Below, in pieces: positions 1 to 8,621 of a DNA stretch of 64,000 nt. A program made the translations under genes and the position numbers. This stretch comes from Rossellomorea aquimaris. GTDB taxonomy: Bacteria; Bacillota; Bacilli; Bacillales; Bacillaceae_B. The notes below the pieces were generated by a model. The model did no database searches, was not told the origin of the DNA, and was given only the letters and a program-made list of their open reading frames with translations. Position 1 is the first letter of the stretch. Each line of letters begins with the position of its first letter. The stretch is taken from positions 1 through 64,000 of the forward strand of contig NZ_JAIVAR010000008.1 of the NCBI RefSeq assembly GCF_020171925.1. The letters are read 5' to 3'.

Positions 1-93
<93 letters not shown>

Positions 94-190
94 ACAAAGA
101 GTCATTTTTAAATGAACAAACGGCAATACCGGTAATCTTGACATCAATCCTTTATCTAGTTTTGAAGGAACAAACCTTCAATTGAATATT

Positions 191-310
<120 letters not shown>

Positions 311-388
311 AGTATTAAATTTTTTTCACACAATCTAACACAGGTAGCATATAGTATGATATAATCTATATATTACCAATCTTATCGT

Positions 389-462
<74 letters not shown>

Positions 463-542
463 TACCATTTTTGCAAAACATTATATTGAAAGATATTTTG
501 CTGGCGCAAATGGACAGTTCTTTTGCTAGCGCAAAAAACATT

Positions 543-619
543 GGTCTGGTAGTTCAGTTGGTTAGAATGCCTGCCTGTCACGCAGGAGGTCGCGGGTTCG
601 AGTCCCGTCCAGACCGCCA
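543..619 (+). tRNA. tRNA-Asp (GTC)
   Basis: 77-nt tRNA including the encoded 3' CCA. Acceptor stem GGTCTGG/CCAGACC, anticodon GTC in the loop CTGTCAC, T-arm GGTTCGAGTCC, discriminator G. Last RNA gene of the rrn unit; a terminator follows 13 nt downstream. Confidence 0.96.
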
Positions 620-632
620 TTACTTTACACGT

Positions 633-662
633 AAACGAAACTTTTGGTTTCGTTTTTTTTTA
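633..662 (+). terminator. rrn/tRNA operon terminator
   Basis: Stem AAACGAAAC / GTTTCGTTT with a 5-nt loop, followed by a run of T. Directly downstream of tRNA-Asp, so it should end the rRNA-tRNA transcript. Confidence 0.85.
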
Positions 663-780
663 TTTTGTAGAAAGTTTTTTGGTGTGATGAGTAGTTTTGG
701 TTTTCGTTTTTATGAGAAGAAATTTGGTTGAAGATCTGTTTTGTGCAGCTTGAAGGTTTTATTTAGAATGATTGTTAATA

Positions 781-849
781 GAGCATAAAAATCTAGATAA
801 GAGCATAAAATCTCAATTAGGAGCATAAATCTCCAAAATGGAGCATAAA
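781..849 (+). repeat. four GAGCATAAA direct repeats at exact 20-bp period
   Basis: GAGCATAAA occurs at 781, 801, 821 and 841, exactly 20 bp apart, with differing 11-bp spacers. The period equals about two helical turns, so all copies face the same side of the helix. No gene overlaps. Function unknown. Confidence 0.85.
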
Positions 850-859
850 CCCGGATACG

Positions 860-1330
860 ACATCAAATTTAAACTTAAAATTAAATCAGAACCACCAGTT
901 TGCTCTCCCAACAAACCTAAAAACCTAAAATCAACCTCAAAACCAGCTCACAAATACGCTTAAACGCCAAAAACACCTCACAACTAACTAAAAAATTCAA
1001 AAATCCATTAATACGCCCACATCCTATACTAATTTTCCAACTCCGCTCATCAAAAACAATCCCACCACTATCTACAAGGAACCATTTTCCTTCAACGAGC
1101 TACATCCACGATCCACAAACAATCCACAAAAAACATTTCGCTCCAACTAGCGAAATCCATAATCCACAATCCACAAACATTCCACAAAAACCATTTCCCT
1201 TCAACCAACTACATCCACAATCCCCACACAATCCACAAAAACCACCCAATCACCTACCAATAACACGCGCACAAAAAACCAATCCTCCAACATCCCTCTC
1301 AAAAATCACCCCAACCCATCAACATCACTT
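860..1330. other. gene-free, strongly G-depleted block
   Basis: The + strand is almost without G: about 16 G in 901-1320 by hand count, with abundant A and C. No ORF with a ribosome binding site is present. Within it, two imperfect copies of an approximately 60-bp unit start near 1081 and 1190 (period about 109 bp), both containing CATCCAC and several ATCCACA words that resemble DnaA boxes (TAATCCACA at 1160-1168 is one mismatch from TTATCCACA). Confidence 0.8.
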
Positions 1331-1373
1331 TACTCAAATACCCCAAAAAGGGTAAACTACATATATACATTGT

Positions 1374-1401
1374 CCCTTAGGTGCTGTCCTAAGGGTTTTT
1401 T
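1374..1401 (+). terminator. terminator-like hairpin in front of tsaE
   Basis: Stem CCCTTAGG / CCTAAGGG with a 6-nt loop and six T. It sits about 30 nt upstream of tsaE and just after an AT-rich TATATACAT stretch. It either stops transcripts from upstream or acts as an attenuator for the tsaE operon. Confidence 0.6.
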
Positions 1402-1430
1402 ATACTCTACTTGAAGTTGAGGAGATAGTT

Positions 1431-1886
1431 ATGGATCAGGTTGAAATAATGACAAATACTCCTGAGGAGACGGGGGCGTTTGCCGAGAGATTGGCACAGT
1501 ACCTTGTAGCGGGAGATGTGATAACATTAGAAGGTGATCTTGGGGCCGGGAAGACGACCTTCACGAAGGGACTTGCGAAGGGGCTTGGAGTGAAGAGGAC
1601 GGTGAACAGTCCAACGTTTACAATTATAAAAGAGTACAAGGGACGACTGCCTTTTTATCATATGGATGTGTACCGGCTGGATGATTCCTTTGAAGACTTG
1701 GGATTCGATGAGTACTTTGAAGGGGAAGGCGTGACGGTTGTGGAGTGGGCCCATCTGATAGAGGATCAGCTTCCACGGGAGTTATTGAGCCTGTCGATTT
1801 ACAGAGAGGGCGATACGGCACGTAGGATTGTATTAAAGCCTTACGGTGAAAGGTATAATGAGTTATGTAAGGAGATTGTTTCATGA
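1431..1886 (+). CDS. tsaE: tRNA t6A37 biosynthesis ATPase TsaE
   Basis: TsaE is the ATPase partner of the TsaB-TsaD complex that installs threonylcarbamoyl on A37 of ANN-decoding tRNAs in the cytoplasm. The 151-residue protein has the P-loop GDLGAGKTTFTKG near residues 35-47, the family motif NSPTFTIIKEY near 59-69, and YHMDVYRL and VEWAH further on, all typical of the YjeE/YdiB family and of normal length. The ATG is preceded by GAGGAGA. It overlaps tsaB by four bases (ATGA), so the t6A genes tsaE-tsaB-rimI-tsaD form one operon, as in B. subtilis ydiB-ydiE. Confidence 0.96.
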   Translation: MDQVEIMTNTPEETGAFAERLAQYLVAGDVITLEGDLGAGKTTFTKGLAKGLGVKRTVNSPTFTIIKEYKGRLPFYHMDVYRLDDSFEDLGFDEYFEGEGVTVVEWAHLIEDQLPRELLSLSIYREGDTARRIVLKPYGERYNELCKEIVS

Positions 1887-2578
1887 AGATATTGTCGGTT
1901 GATACGTCGAACTTTCCTTTAGGGGTGGCGTTGATTGAAGAAGATCAGGTGATCGGTGAGTATATCACGAATAAGAAGAAGAATCATTCGGTGCGGGCAA
2001 TGCCTGCGATTGAGCAGCTTTTGAAGGATTGTGATACGGAGGCGAAAGACCTGGACAGGATCGTGGTCGCGAATGGACCGGGTTCTTATACAGGTGTGCG
2101 GATTGGGGTGACATTGGCGAAGACGCTTGCGTGGTCACTGAATATCCCGCTGATTCCGGTATCGAGTCTTGCGGTTCTCGCGTCATCGGGCCGTTATTTT
2201 AACGGATATATCGCTCCGATCTTTGATGCTAGAAGAGGTCAGGTGTATACAGGACTATATCGGTTCGAGGGTGACAAAATAAGTCAGGTCGAAGATGACC
2301 GGAATATGCTGTTGGCTGACTGGGTGGAAAAGTTGAAAGATTATGATGGGGACATCTTATTCATCGGTAATGATGTCACTATCCATGAGGAAAAAATCAA
2401 GGAAGTGTTGGGGGATCAAGCGGTGATTGCTCCGTTTGTGAGCAACAACCCGCGTCCATCGGAGCTTGCTTTCATAGGGGCCCAGCTTGAGGAGAGAACG
2501 GCTCACGAGGTCGTACCGAATTATATTCGTCTCGCCGAAGCTGAGGTGAAGTGGCTGGAGTCGCAAAAAAACTCTTAA
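1883..2578 (+). CDS. tsaB: t6A complex subunit TsaB
   Basis: TsaB is an inactive TsaD paralogue of the ASKHA fold that dimerises with TsaD and is required for t6A formation. The protein (231 residues, normal for Bacillus YdiC) shows the N-terminal strand LSVDTSNFPLGVALI, the family motif NGPGSYTGVRIG near residues 64-75, and PIFDARRGQVYTGLY near residues 113-127. It starts inside the tsaE stop (ATGA overlap) and rimI begins immediately after its stop codon, so translation is coupled along the operon. Confidence 0.96.
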   Translation: MKILSVDTSNFPLGVALIEEDQVIGEYITNKKKNHSVRAMPAIEQLLKDCDTEAKDLDRIVVANGPGSYTGVRIGVTLAKTLAWSLNIPLIPVSSLAVLASSGRYFNGYIAPIFDARRGQVYTGLYRFEGDKISQVEDDRNMLLADWVEKLKDYDGDILFIGNDVTIHEEKIKEVLGDQAVIAPFVSNNPRPSELAFIGAQLEERTAHEVVPNYIRLAEAEVKWLESQKNS

Positions 2579-3043
2579 ATGAGAAAAAAGGATCGTTCAG
2601 AAGATATGGATATACGGTTTATGACCATTGATGATTTGGATGCCGTCCTTGAGATCGAGCATCGTTCGTTCGCAATACCTTGGAGTCGTGAAGCTTTTTA
2701 CAATGAAATAGAGCAGAATCACTTGTCCACCTATGTCGTCGCTGAAGAAGGTGGTTGCGTGGCTGGCTATTGTGGTGTATGGCTCGTTGTGGATGAGGCG
2801 CACATCACGAATGTCGCGGTGCTTCCCGATTACAGGGGAAAAGGCATCGGAGAAGCGCTCATGAAAAGGATCATGGAGATCGCAAGGGAAGTCGGCGCAA
2901 ATGTGATGACGCTTGAAGTCCGGGTCAGCAATAAGGCTGCACAGGGATTATATAGGAAGCTTGGATTCCAGGGTGGAGGAATCCGGAAAAGGTATTATTC
3001 AGATAATCAAGAAGACGCTTTAGTGATGTGGGTGAATTTATGA
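2579..3043 (+). CDS. rimI: ribosomal-protein-alanine N-acetyltransferase RimI
   Basis: GNAT-fold acetyltransferase; RimI acetylates the N-terminal alanine of ribosomal protein S18 in E. coli and is a usual member of this operon. Visible are motif [18 protein letters not shown] (acetyl-CoA loop RGKGIG), then [19 protein letters not shown] and the C-terminal [18 protein letters not shown], typical of RimI. The ATG directly follows the tsaB stop; an in-frame ATG at 2606 would remove nine residues and fits the family N-terminus about as well. Substrate in this organism is inferred. Confidence 0.93.
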   Translation: MRKKDRSEDMDIRFMTIDDLDAVLEIEHRSFAIPWSREAFYNEIEQNHLSTYVVAEEGGCVAGYCGVWLVVDEAHITNVAVLPDYRGKGIGEALMKRIMEIAREVGANVMTLEVRVSNKAAQGLYRKLGFQGGGIRKRYYSDNQEDALVMWVNL

Positions 3044-4056
3044 AAAAAGATGTATTTGTATTAGGAATTGAAACGAGCTGTGATGAAACAGCGGTAGCCA
3101 TCATTAAGAATGGTACGGAGATTGTGACGAATATTGTTTCTTCCCAAATCGAAAGTCATAAGAGGTTTGGTGGAGTGGTGCCGGAAATTGCTTCACGTCA
3201 CCATGTCGAGCAAGTGACGCTTGTGCTGGAAGAAGCACTGGATCAGGCTGGCATGACAATGGAAGAGATCGATTGTGTGGCAGTCACGGAAGGACCTGGA
3301 TTGGTCGGGGCGCTCCTGATCGGGGTGAATGCGGCCAAGGCCCTTGCATTTGCTCATAATAAGCCGCTCGTCGGGGTCCATCATATTGCGGGGCATATTT
3401 ATGCGAACCGTCTGGTGAAGGAAATGAAGTTCCCTCTCTTATCCCTTGTCGTTTCGGGGGGACATACGGAGCTTGTTTTGATGAAGGAGCATGGTTCCTT
3501 TGAAGTTATCGGGGAAACCAGGGACGACGCAGCAGGGGAAGCGTATGATAAAGTTGCACGGACATTGAGTCTCCCATATCCAGGCGGTCCTCATATCGAC
3601 CGTCTCGCACATGAAGGGGAGCCGAACCTGGATTTGCCGAGGGCATGGCTCGAAGAAGGCTCTTATGACTTCAGCTTCAGCGGTTTGAAGTCAGCGGTGA
3701 TCAACACGCTGCATAACGCGAAGCAAAAAGGAAAAACAATTGAGCCGCAGGATCTTGCAGCAAGCTTTCAGGCTAGTGTGATTGATGTGCTTGTGACGAA
3801 AACGGTAAGAGCTGTGCAGGAATATAAAGTGGAACAATTGTTAGTGGCAGGTGGAGTGGCAGCCAATAAAGGGCTGAGGGCGGCTTTGGAAGAAGCGTTC
3901 AAGGATCTTGATACGGAACTGATCATTCCTCCTCTGTCCCTATGTACTGATAATGCAGCGATGATCGCAGCAGCAGGAACCGTTTTATTCGAACAAGGTA
4001 AAAGAGGCGACTTGGCCATGAATGCCAATCCCGGATTGGATATCGAGAATTTTTAA
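3040..4056 (+). CDS. tsaD: tRNA N6-threonylcarbamoyladenosine transferase TsaD
   Basis: Catalytic subunit that transfers the threonylcarbamoyl group from threonylcarbamoyl-AMP to A37 of tRNA. ASKHA-fold protein of 338 residues with [14 protein letters not shown] at the N-terminus, metal-binding [53 protein letters not shown] and [12 protein letters not shown], all intact. The ATG at 3040 overlaps the rimI stop (ATGA); a GTG at 3028 is possible but lies inside rimI and gives an unusual N-terminus. Last gene of the operon; a terminator follows. Confidence 0.97.
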   Translation: MKKDVFVLGIETSCDETAVAIIKNGTEIVTNIVSSQIESHKRFGGVVPEIASRHHVEQVTLVLEEALDQAGMTMEEIDCVAVTEGPGLVGALLIGVNAAKALAFAHNKPLVGVHHIAGHIYANRLVKEMKFPLLSLVVSGGHTELVLMKEHGSFEVIGETRDDAAGEAYDKVARTLSLPYPGGPHIDRLAHEGEPNLDLPRAWLEEGSYDFSFSGLKSAVINTLHNAKQKGKTIEPQDLAASFQASVIDVLVTKTVRAVQEYKVEQLLVAGGVAANKGLRAALEEAFKDLDTELIIPPLSLCTDNAAMIAAAGTVLFEQGKRGDLAMNANPGLDIENF

Positions 4057-4063
4057 CGATTGT

Positions 4064-4105
4064 AAAAGGCTTAGAAGAGGATCATTTCCTTTTCTAAGCT
4101 TTTTA
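4064..4105 (+). terminator. terminator of the tsaE-tsaD operon
   Basis: Stem AAGGCTTAGAA / TTCTAAGCTTT (one G-U pair) with a T run, starting 8 nt after the tsaD stop. Confidence 0.85.
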
Positions 4106-4191
4106 GTTTGCATATTGAAGATCGTTAAACGCGTCCCTCTGTGTAAAAGAAGAAGTCCACCGGAACAGAGCCTTCAGCAAAGTGCATAACA

Positions 4192-4493
4192 TGTGAATAA
4201 GTGTAAGGGTGAATACTGTCGAATCGCTGTTTGTGGAAAAGTGGACGCTTTTTTGTGGAAAAACGTGAAAAGTTGCAATATAAAGACAATGAGCAGAAAC
4301 GAACATATGTTTTATCAACAGATTGTGGATAAGTTGTGAGTAACTTAGGATAAGATGTGAACACATTGTGAAAAAGATGGGGGCTATCCAAGCGTAAAAT
4401 GTGCATAACTGTTAGTAACGTTGTGGATAATGTGGAAAACTCATGTGAATAACGGTTTGACAACATTCGACATGTGGATATCGATGTGGAATA
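4192..4493. promoter_or_regulatory. cluster of DnaA-box-like sites between tsaD and the ABC-F gene
   Basis: Two perfect DnaA boxes in reverse orientation (TGTGGATAA at 4324-4332 and 4422-4430) and many near matches: TGTGAATAA at 4192 and 4444, TGTGCATAA at 4400, TGTGGATAT at 4473, TGTGGAAAA at 4232, 4254 and 4431, and TTATCAACA (forward) at 4312. No gene lies here. From memory, the equivalent gcp-ydiF gap is one of a few strong DnaA-bound loci of B. subtilis. Confidence 0.75.
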
Positions 4494-4528
4494 AAAAAGG
4501 TTTGAGTAATGTGATATTACTCAAACCT
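4492..4528 (-). terminator. terminator of the ABC-F gene
   Basis: Read on the minus strand, stem AGGTTTGAGTAAT / ATTACTCAAACCT followed by a run of T (A4493-A4498 on the plus strand), five bases after the stop codon. Confidence 0.85.
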
Positions 4529-4533
4529 GTGGA

Positions 4534-6480
4534 TTACTGTTCTTCTTGGAGAAGTTCCTCCAGCTCTGTCCATTCTTCCAAAAGTTCGTCGAGCTCTTCT
4601 TGGGAGGTATTCAGTTTATCATTGATTTCCTGGACCTTTTCATGGTCCTGGAAGATATCCGGATCACAGAGCAGTTCTTCCTGTTCCGCGATGACCGTTT
4701 CGAGTTCTTCCATCCGGGTTTCAATTTCTTCGATCCTTCTTCGGCGCTGACGTTCCAGCTTTTTTGCTTCTTTATCGATTTTATGGTTTTGCTTTTGCTG
4801 GGTAGCCGTACCGGATGCGGGCTGTCCTTTTTCAGCGAGTTCAAGAGCAGCGAGCTCTTCTTGCTGGCGAAGCTTTTCCACATAGTAATTATAATCACCG
4901 AGGTATTCGGTTGAACCGTTCTTTGAGAGTTCAAGCACCTTGGTTGCGATCCTGTTGATGAAGTAACGGTCGTGAGACACAAATAGAATTGTACCAGGGT
5001 AATCGATCAGCGCGCTTTCGAGCACTTCCTTACTGTCGAGATCAAGATGGTTGGTCGGCTCATCGAGGATGAGGACATTGCCTTGCTCCATCATCAGCTT
5101 TGAAAGGGCGAGTCTCGCCTTTTCGCCTCCACTTAATGTAGATACCGGCTTCAGTACGTCTTCACCTGAAAACAGGAAATTTCCGAGGACGGTCCTGATT
5201 TCCTTCTCGTTCTTTATCGGGTATTCATCCCATAGTTCATTGAGGACGGTTTTATTTGATGAAAGATCTGCTTGTTCCTGATCGTAATAGCTAATTGATA
5301 CATTCGAGCCGAATTTGAAATCGCCGGCTAATGGACGTAGTTTATCCACAAGCGTCTTCAAGAGGGTCGATTTCCCGATTCCGTTCGGTCCGACGAGCGC
5401 AATGCTGTCCCCTTTTTTGACGGAAAAGTCGATATGGCTTGATATGATTTCCTGAGAACCATATCCAATCGAGAGATCATTCACCTTCAAGACATCATTT
5501 CCGCTTTGACGATCGATCCCGAACGAAAACGTGGCGGATTTCTCATCACCGAGTGGCCGATCCATCAAGTCCATGCGCTCCAGCTTCTTACGGCGACTCT
5601 GAGCCATCTTCGTCGTGGAAGCACGGGCGATGTTCCGTTGGATGAAGTCTTCGAGCTTTGCGACTTCCTGCTGCTGACGCTCATACATTTTGATATCTTT
5701 TTCATAGTCTTCCGCTTTCTGTTGAAGATGTTTACTGTAGTTCCCGATGAACTTCTTGCTTCGTTTACGGGAGATTTCATAGACCTGATTGACGACGCTG
5801 TCCAGGAAGTAGCGGTCATGGGACACAATCAGTACGGCTCCTTCATAGCTTTGCAAGTAGGTCTCAAGCCAGGACAAGGTTTCGATATCAAGGTGGTTGG
5901 TCGGCTCATCGAGAATCAGGATATCGGGCTTCGTCAGGAGCAGTTTACCGAGTGCCAGGCGGGTCTTCTGCCCGCCGCTCAATGTGGATATTTTCGTTTC
6001 GTAGTCGAAATCCGCAAAGTTCAACCCGTGGAGGACGGAACGGATGTCTGCTTCGTATTGATAGCCACCCGATTCTTTGAAACTGACCTGAAGCTGATCA
6101 TATTCTTTCAGAACGCGTTCATACACATCGGGCTTTTCATAGACAGAAGGATCTGCCATCTGTTTTTCAAGGACACGGAGCTGCTTTTCCTGAGCACGTA
6201 GCCCTTCGAAAACCGTCAGCATTTCATCCCAGATGGAAAGGTCGGATTCAAGTCCCGTGTTTTGTGCGAGGTAGCCGATCGACACCCCTTTGGGCTTTGT
6301 GATTTCACCGGCGTCATGGGATAGTTGACCGGCAATTATTTTTAAAAGGGTCGATTTGCCCGCGCCGTTACGGCCGACAAGCGCGACTCTGTCCCTTGTC
6401 TGTATTTCAAGTTTTATGTTTGAAAGAATTGTATCTGCACCAAAGTTTTTGCTAAGTTGATTCACTTGTAGTAGAATCAT
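4534..6480 (-). CDS. ydiF: ABC-F family ATPase (YdiF type)
   Basis: Cytoplasmic ABC-F protein: two ATPase domains in one chain, no membrane part; family members act on ribosomes. Domain 1 has Walker A GRNGAGKST near residue 37, signature LSGGQKTRLALGKLL and Walker B LILDEPTNHLD. A charged linker of the interdomain type follows near 230-310, then domain 2 with GPNGIGKST, LSGGEKARLALSKLM and a second LDEPTNHLD. The last 100 residues form a Glu/Lys-rich coiled coil. 648 residues, normal length. The start is preceded by GAGGTGAAACGTC. Oriented opposite to tsaD and divergent from rex, as in B. subtilis. Whether it gives antibiotic protection cannot be told. Confidence 0.93.
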   Translation of the reverse strand: MILLQVNQLSKNFGADTILSNIKLEIQTRDRVALVGRNGAGKSTLLKIIAGQLSHDAGEITKPKGVSIGYLAQNTGLESDLSIWDEMLTVFEGLRAQEKQLRVLEKQMADPSVYEKPDVYERVLKEYDQLQVSFKESGGYQYEADIRSVLHGLNFADFDYETKISTLSGGQKTRLALGKLLLTKPDILILDEPTNHLDIETLSWLETYLQSYEGAVLIVSHDRYFLDSVVNQVYEISRKRSKKFIGNYSKHLQQKAEDYEKDIKMYERQQQEVAKLEDFIQRNIARASTTKMAQSRRKKLERMDLMDRPLGDEKSATFSFGIDRQSGNDVLKVNDLSIGYGSQEIISSHIDFSVKKGDSIALVGPNGIGKSTLLKTLVDKLRPLAGDFKFGSNVSISYYDQEQADLSSNKTVLNELWDEYPIKNEKEIRTVLGNFLFSGEDVLKPVSTLSGGEKARLALSKLMMEQGNVLILDEPTNHLDLDSKEVLESALIDYPGTILFVSHDRYFINRIATKVLELSKNGSTEYLGDYNYYVEKLRQQEELAALELAEKGQPASGTATQQKQNHKIDKEAKKLERQRRRRIEEIETRMEELETVIAEQEELLCDPDIFQDHEKVQEINDKLNTSQEELDELLEEWTELEELLQEEQ

Positions 6481-6703
6481 GACGTTTCACCTCTATTTCA
6501 TAGTGCTAGTGTACCGTATTTGTGAGGAGAACGGCAATCCTGCATGTCCAGGAATGACTATTAATCTTCACACATATAGGATAGAATATAGTGTATGATG
6601 GGTATGAGACGAGAAAAAAAGGTTATCCGTTATTTTTGGAAGCGTTCACAGGTTTATGGGAGACGGAAGTAACGGGCTTTGAATAGATGTGGGGGAATAC
6701 TAG

Positions 6704-7381
6704 ATGAATCAGGATACAACAAAAATTCCACAGGCAACGGCTAAACGGCTGCCGCTGTATTATCGTTTTATCAAGAATTTATACTCATCCGGGAAGCAGA
6801 GGGTTTCATCAAAGGAATTAAGTGAAGCAGTGAAGGTCGATTCGGCCACAATCCGCAGGGACTTTTCCTACTTCGGTGCATTAGGGAAAAAAGGTTATGG
6901 CTATAATGTAAACTATCTTCTTTCTTTCTTCAGGAAGACGCTCGATCAGGATGCCCTGACCAAAGTGGTATTGATCGGTGTCGGAAATCTCGGAACCGCC
7001 TTCTTAAACTATAATTTCATAAAAAATAATAATACAAAGATTGAAATGGCGTTCGAGGTCGATGAGTCAAAAGTGGGTACGCAGGTCGGTGATGTTCCCG
7101 TCTACCATCTTGATGACCTGGAAGAGAAACTAGAGGATCAGAACATCGAAGTGGCGATCTTGACTGTGCCGGCTTCTTCTGCTCAGAACATCACAGACAG
7201 ACTGGTTTCATCGAAGATCAAGGGAATCCTTAATTTCACGCCGGCCAGATTGACGGTGCCCGACCATATCCGCGTCCACCATATCGATTTAGCGGTGGAA
7301 CTGCAATCACTGGTTTACTTTTTGAAGCATTATTCAGAAGATGACACGGAAATGTCACAAGATGGAATTGTCACGGAATAG
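6704..7381 (+). CDS. rex: redox-sensing transcriptional repressor Rex
   Basis: Rex represses fermentation and respiration genes and releases DNA when NADH/NAD+ rises. The protein has an N-terminal winged helix ([20 protein letters not shown], then [29 protein letters not shown] split here as the recognition region, residues 15-65) and a Rossmann domain with the NAD(H) loop [12 protein letters not shown] near residue 92. C-terminal domain-swap helix ends in [10 protein letters not shown]. 225 residues, slightly longer than B. subtilis YdiH. The start is preceded by GGGGGAAT. It is 52 bp upstream of tatA, a spacing that allows cotranscription. Confidence 0.95.
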   Translation: MNQDTTKIPQATAKRLPLYYRFIKNLYSSGKQRVSSKELSEAVKVDSATIRRDFSYFGALGKKGYGYNVNYLLSFFRKTLDQDALTKVVLIGVGNLGTAFLNYNFIKNNNTKIEMAFEVDESKVGTQVGDVPVYHLDDLEEKLEDQNIEVAILTVPASSAQNITDRLVSSKIKGILNFTPARLTVPDHIRVHHIDLAVELQSLVYFLKHYSEDDTEMSQDGIVTE

Positions 7382-7433
7382 CCAATTCATTGAAATTGAG
7401 TTATGATAGAGATGAAAAAGAGGAGGTGTCATT

Positions 7434-7601
7434 ATGCCAGGTCCAGGTAGCCTCGTATTAATCGCAATTGTTGCTTTACTGATCTTCGGTCCCAAGAAAT
7501 TGCCGGAACTCGGGAAAGCATTCGGAAATACGTTACGTGAATTCAAAAACGCAACAAAAGGCTTAGCAGATGATGACGATAAATCAAAAGATGCTAAGTA
7601 A
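7434..7601 (+). CDS. tatA: twin-arginine translocase subunit TatA (TatAy type)
   Basis: Small 55-residue pore-forming Tat component. It starts MPGPGSLVLIAIVALLIFGP, giving one membrane helix, then the conserved FGPKKLPELGKAFG hinge and amphipathic helix and a short charged tail (DDDDKSKDAK). The strong ribosome binding site AAGAGGAGGTG precedes the ATG. It forms a pair with tatC 18 bp downstream. In B. subtilis the TatAy-TatCy pair is constitutive and exports YwbN/EfeB and others; the cargo here is unknown. A second Tat pair is encoded at 39902-40937. Confidence 0.95.
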   Translation: MPGPGSLVLIAIVALLIFGPKKLPELGKAFGNTLREFKNATKGLADDDDKSKDAK

Positions 7602-7619
7602 TAGAGTAGGATGAACGCC

Positions 7620-8396
7620 ATGAGTCAAAGTCAGAGAGACATGACATTGTATGAGCATATAGGAGAATTGCAAAAACGACTCATGATTGTAGTCGTTTTC
7701 TTCTTGTTGGCGGTCATTGCGGGTTTCTTCCTTGCAGGTCCGTTGATTACGTATTTACAGCACGCCGATGAAGCGAAGGATATGACCATGAATGCCTTCA
7801 AGGTGACGGATCCGCTTAAAATATACATGGAGATGATCATCTTCGTCGCTGTGATCATCACATCGCCGGTCATCCTGTATCAATTATGGTCGTTCGTTTC
7901 CCCTGGTCTTTATGAGAGGGAAAGAAAGGTTACGCTCAGCTACATACCAGTATCAGTCCTTCTCTTTCTTGCCGGATTGTCCTTTTCATACTTCATCCTG
8001 TTTCCATATGTCGTGAAGTTCATGATGGGACTGTCTGAGAACCTTGAGATCCAGCAGGTCATCGGCATCAATGAGTACTTTCATTTCTTATTTCAAATCA
8101 CGATTCCATTTGGATTTTTATTCCAGCTTCCCGTCGCGATGTTGTTCCTGACACGTTTGGGGATCGTCACCCCGATGGTTATGGCGCGCGGAAGGAAGGT
8201 AGCCTACTTTGTGCTCTTCATTATCGCCGCCTTCATCACACCGCCTGACATCATTTCGCATTTGATGGTGACCGTTCCTTTATTCATCCTCTACGAAATC
8301 AGTCTTTGGATTTCGAAGATCGGATATAAAAAAGTACTGGAAGCGGAACAAAAGCTAGAGATGGAACAATTTGAAGAGAATATAAATAAGGATTGA
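7620..8396 (+). CDS. tatC: twin-arginine translocase subunit TatC (TatCy type)
   Basis: Membrane receptor for twin-arginine signal peptides. 258 residues with six predicted helices and family landmarks: LYEHIGELQKRL at the N-terminus, PVILYQLWSFVSPGLYERER, LFPYVVKFMMGLSENL, NEYFHFLFQ, FGFLFQLPV and the late motif ITPPDIISHLMVTVPLFILYEIS (split here over the last two helices). It resembles TatCy more than TatCd. Start chosen at ATG 7620 (AGTAGG ten bases upstream); an ATG at 7611 sits too close to that site. Cotranscribed with tatA; a terminator overlaps the region just after the stop. Confidence 0.95.
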   Translation: MSQSQRDMTLYEHIGELQKRLMIVVVFFLLAVIAGFFLAGPLITYLQHADEAKDMTMNAFKVTDPLKIYMEMIIFVAVIITSPVILYQLWSFVSPGLYERERKVTLSYIPVSVLLFLAGLSFSYFILFPYVVKFMMGLSENLEIQQVIGINEYFHFLFQITIPFGFLFQLPVAMLFLTRLGIVTPMVMARGRKVAYFVLFIIAAFITPPDIISHLMVTVPLFILYEISLWISKIGYKKVLEAEQKLEMEQFEENINKD

Positions 8397-8423
8397 TCCG
8401 AAGAGGATCAATCCTTATTTTTT
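8388..8423. terminator. bidirectional terminator between tatC and ydiK
   Basis: Perfect stem AAGGATTGATCC / GGATCAATCCTT (8388-8399 and 8405-8416) followed by T on the plus strand and preceded by A. It includes the last bases of tatC and of the convergent ydiK gene. Confidence 0.88.
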
Positions 8424-8621
8424 ATTATGAAGTTGTTTCCTGATCTTGAAATGGATCATGACCATCCTGAGCCCGGATCCGAAATCAAGGGTGGCCAGAA
8501 AGACCAGCATATAAGTGAAAAATCCCCAACCATCATCTCTTACATTCTGTATCGCAAAGTATGTGAAAAGTATTCCGAGCAGGAGATAGATCACTCCGGA
8601 GAAAAGCGGTGATCTTCTCAT
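8415..8621 (-). CDS. ydiK: small membrane protein, YdiK type
   Basis: 68-residue protein with two hydrophobic segments (SGVIYLLLGILFTYFAIQNV and FFTYMLVFLATLDFGSGL) and a basic tail. It matches the B. subtilis YdiK/YdiL gene pair in position and size; function is unknown. Its ATG overlaps the stop of the upstream CPBP protease gene (four bases), so the two are translationally coupled. Confidence 0.8.
   Translation of the reverse strand: MRRSPLFSGVIYLLLGILFTYFAIQNVRDDGWGFFTYMLVFLATLDFGSGLRMVMIHFKIRKQLHNKK

Noticed and set aside
471..731. 86-aa ORF over tRNA-Asp
   Set aside because: Contains the tRNA-Asp sequence and terminator; an artefact.
781..1250. CRISPR array
   Set aside because: Repeats of 9 bp with 11-bp spacers and irregular ATCCACA words do not fit repeat or spacer lengths of CRISPR; no cas genes nearby.
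4103..4466. Two minus-strand ORFs (87 and 113 aa) in the tsaD / ABC-F gap
   Set aside because: They cover the DnaA-box cluster; low-complexity, no ribosome binding site.
5506..6201. 231-aa plus-strand ORF
   Set aside because: Antisense shadow of the well-supported ABC-F gene.
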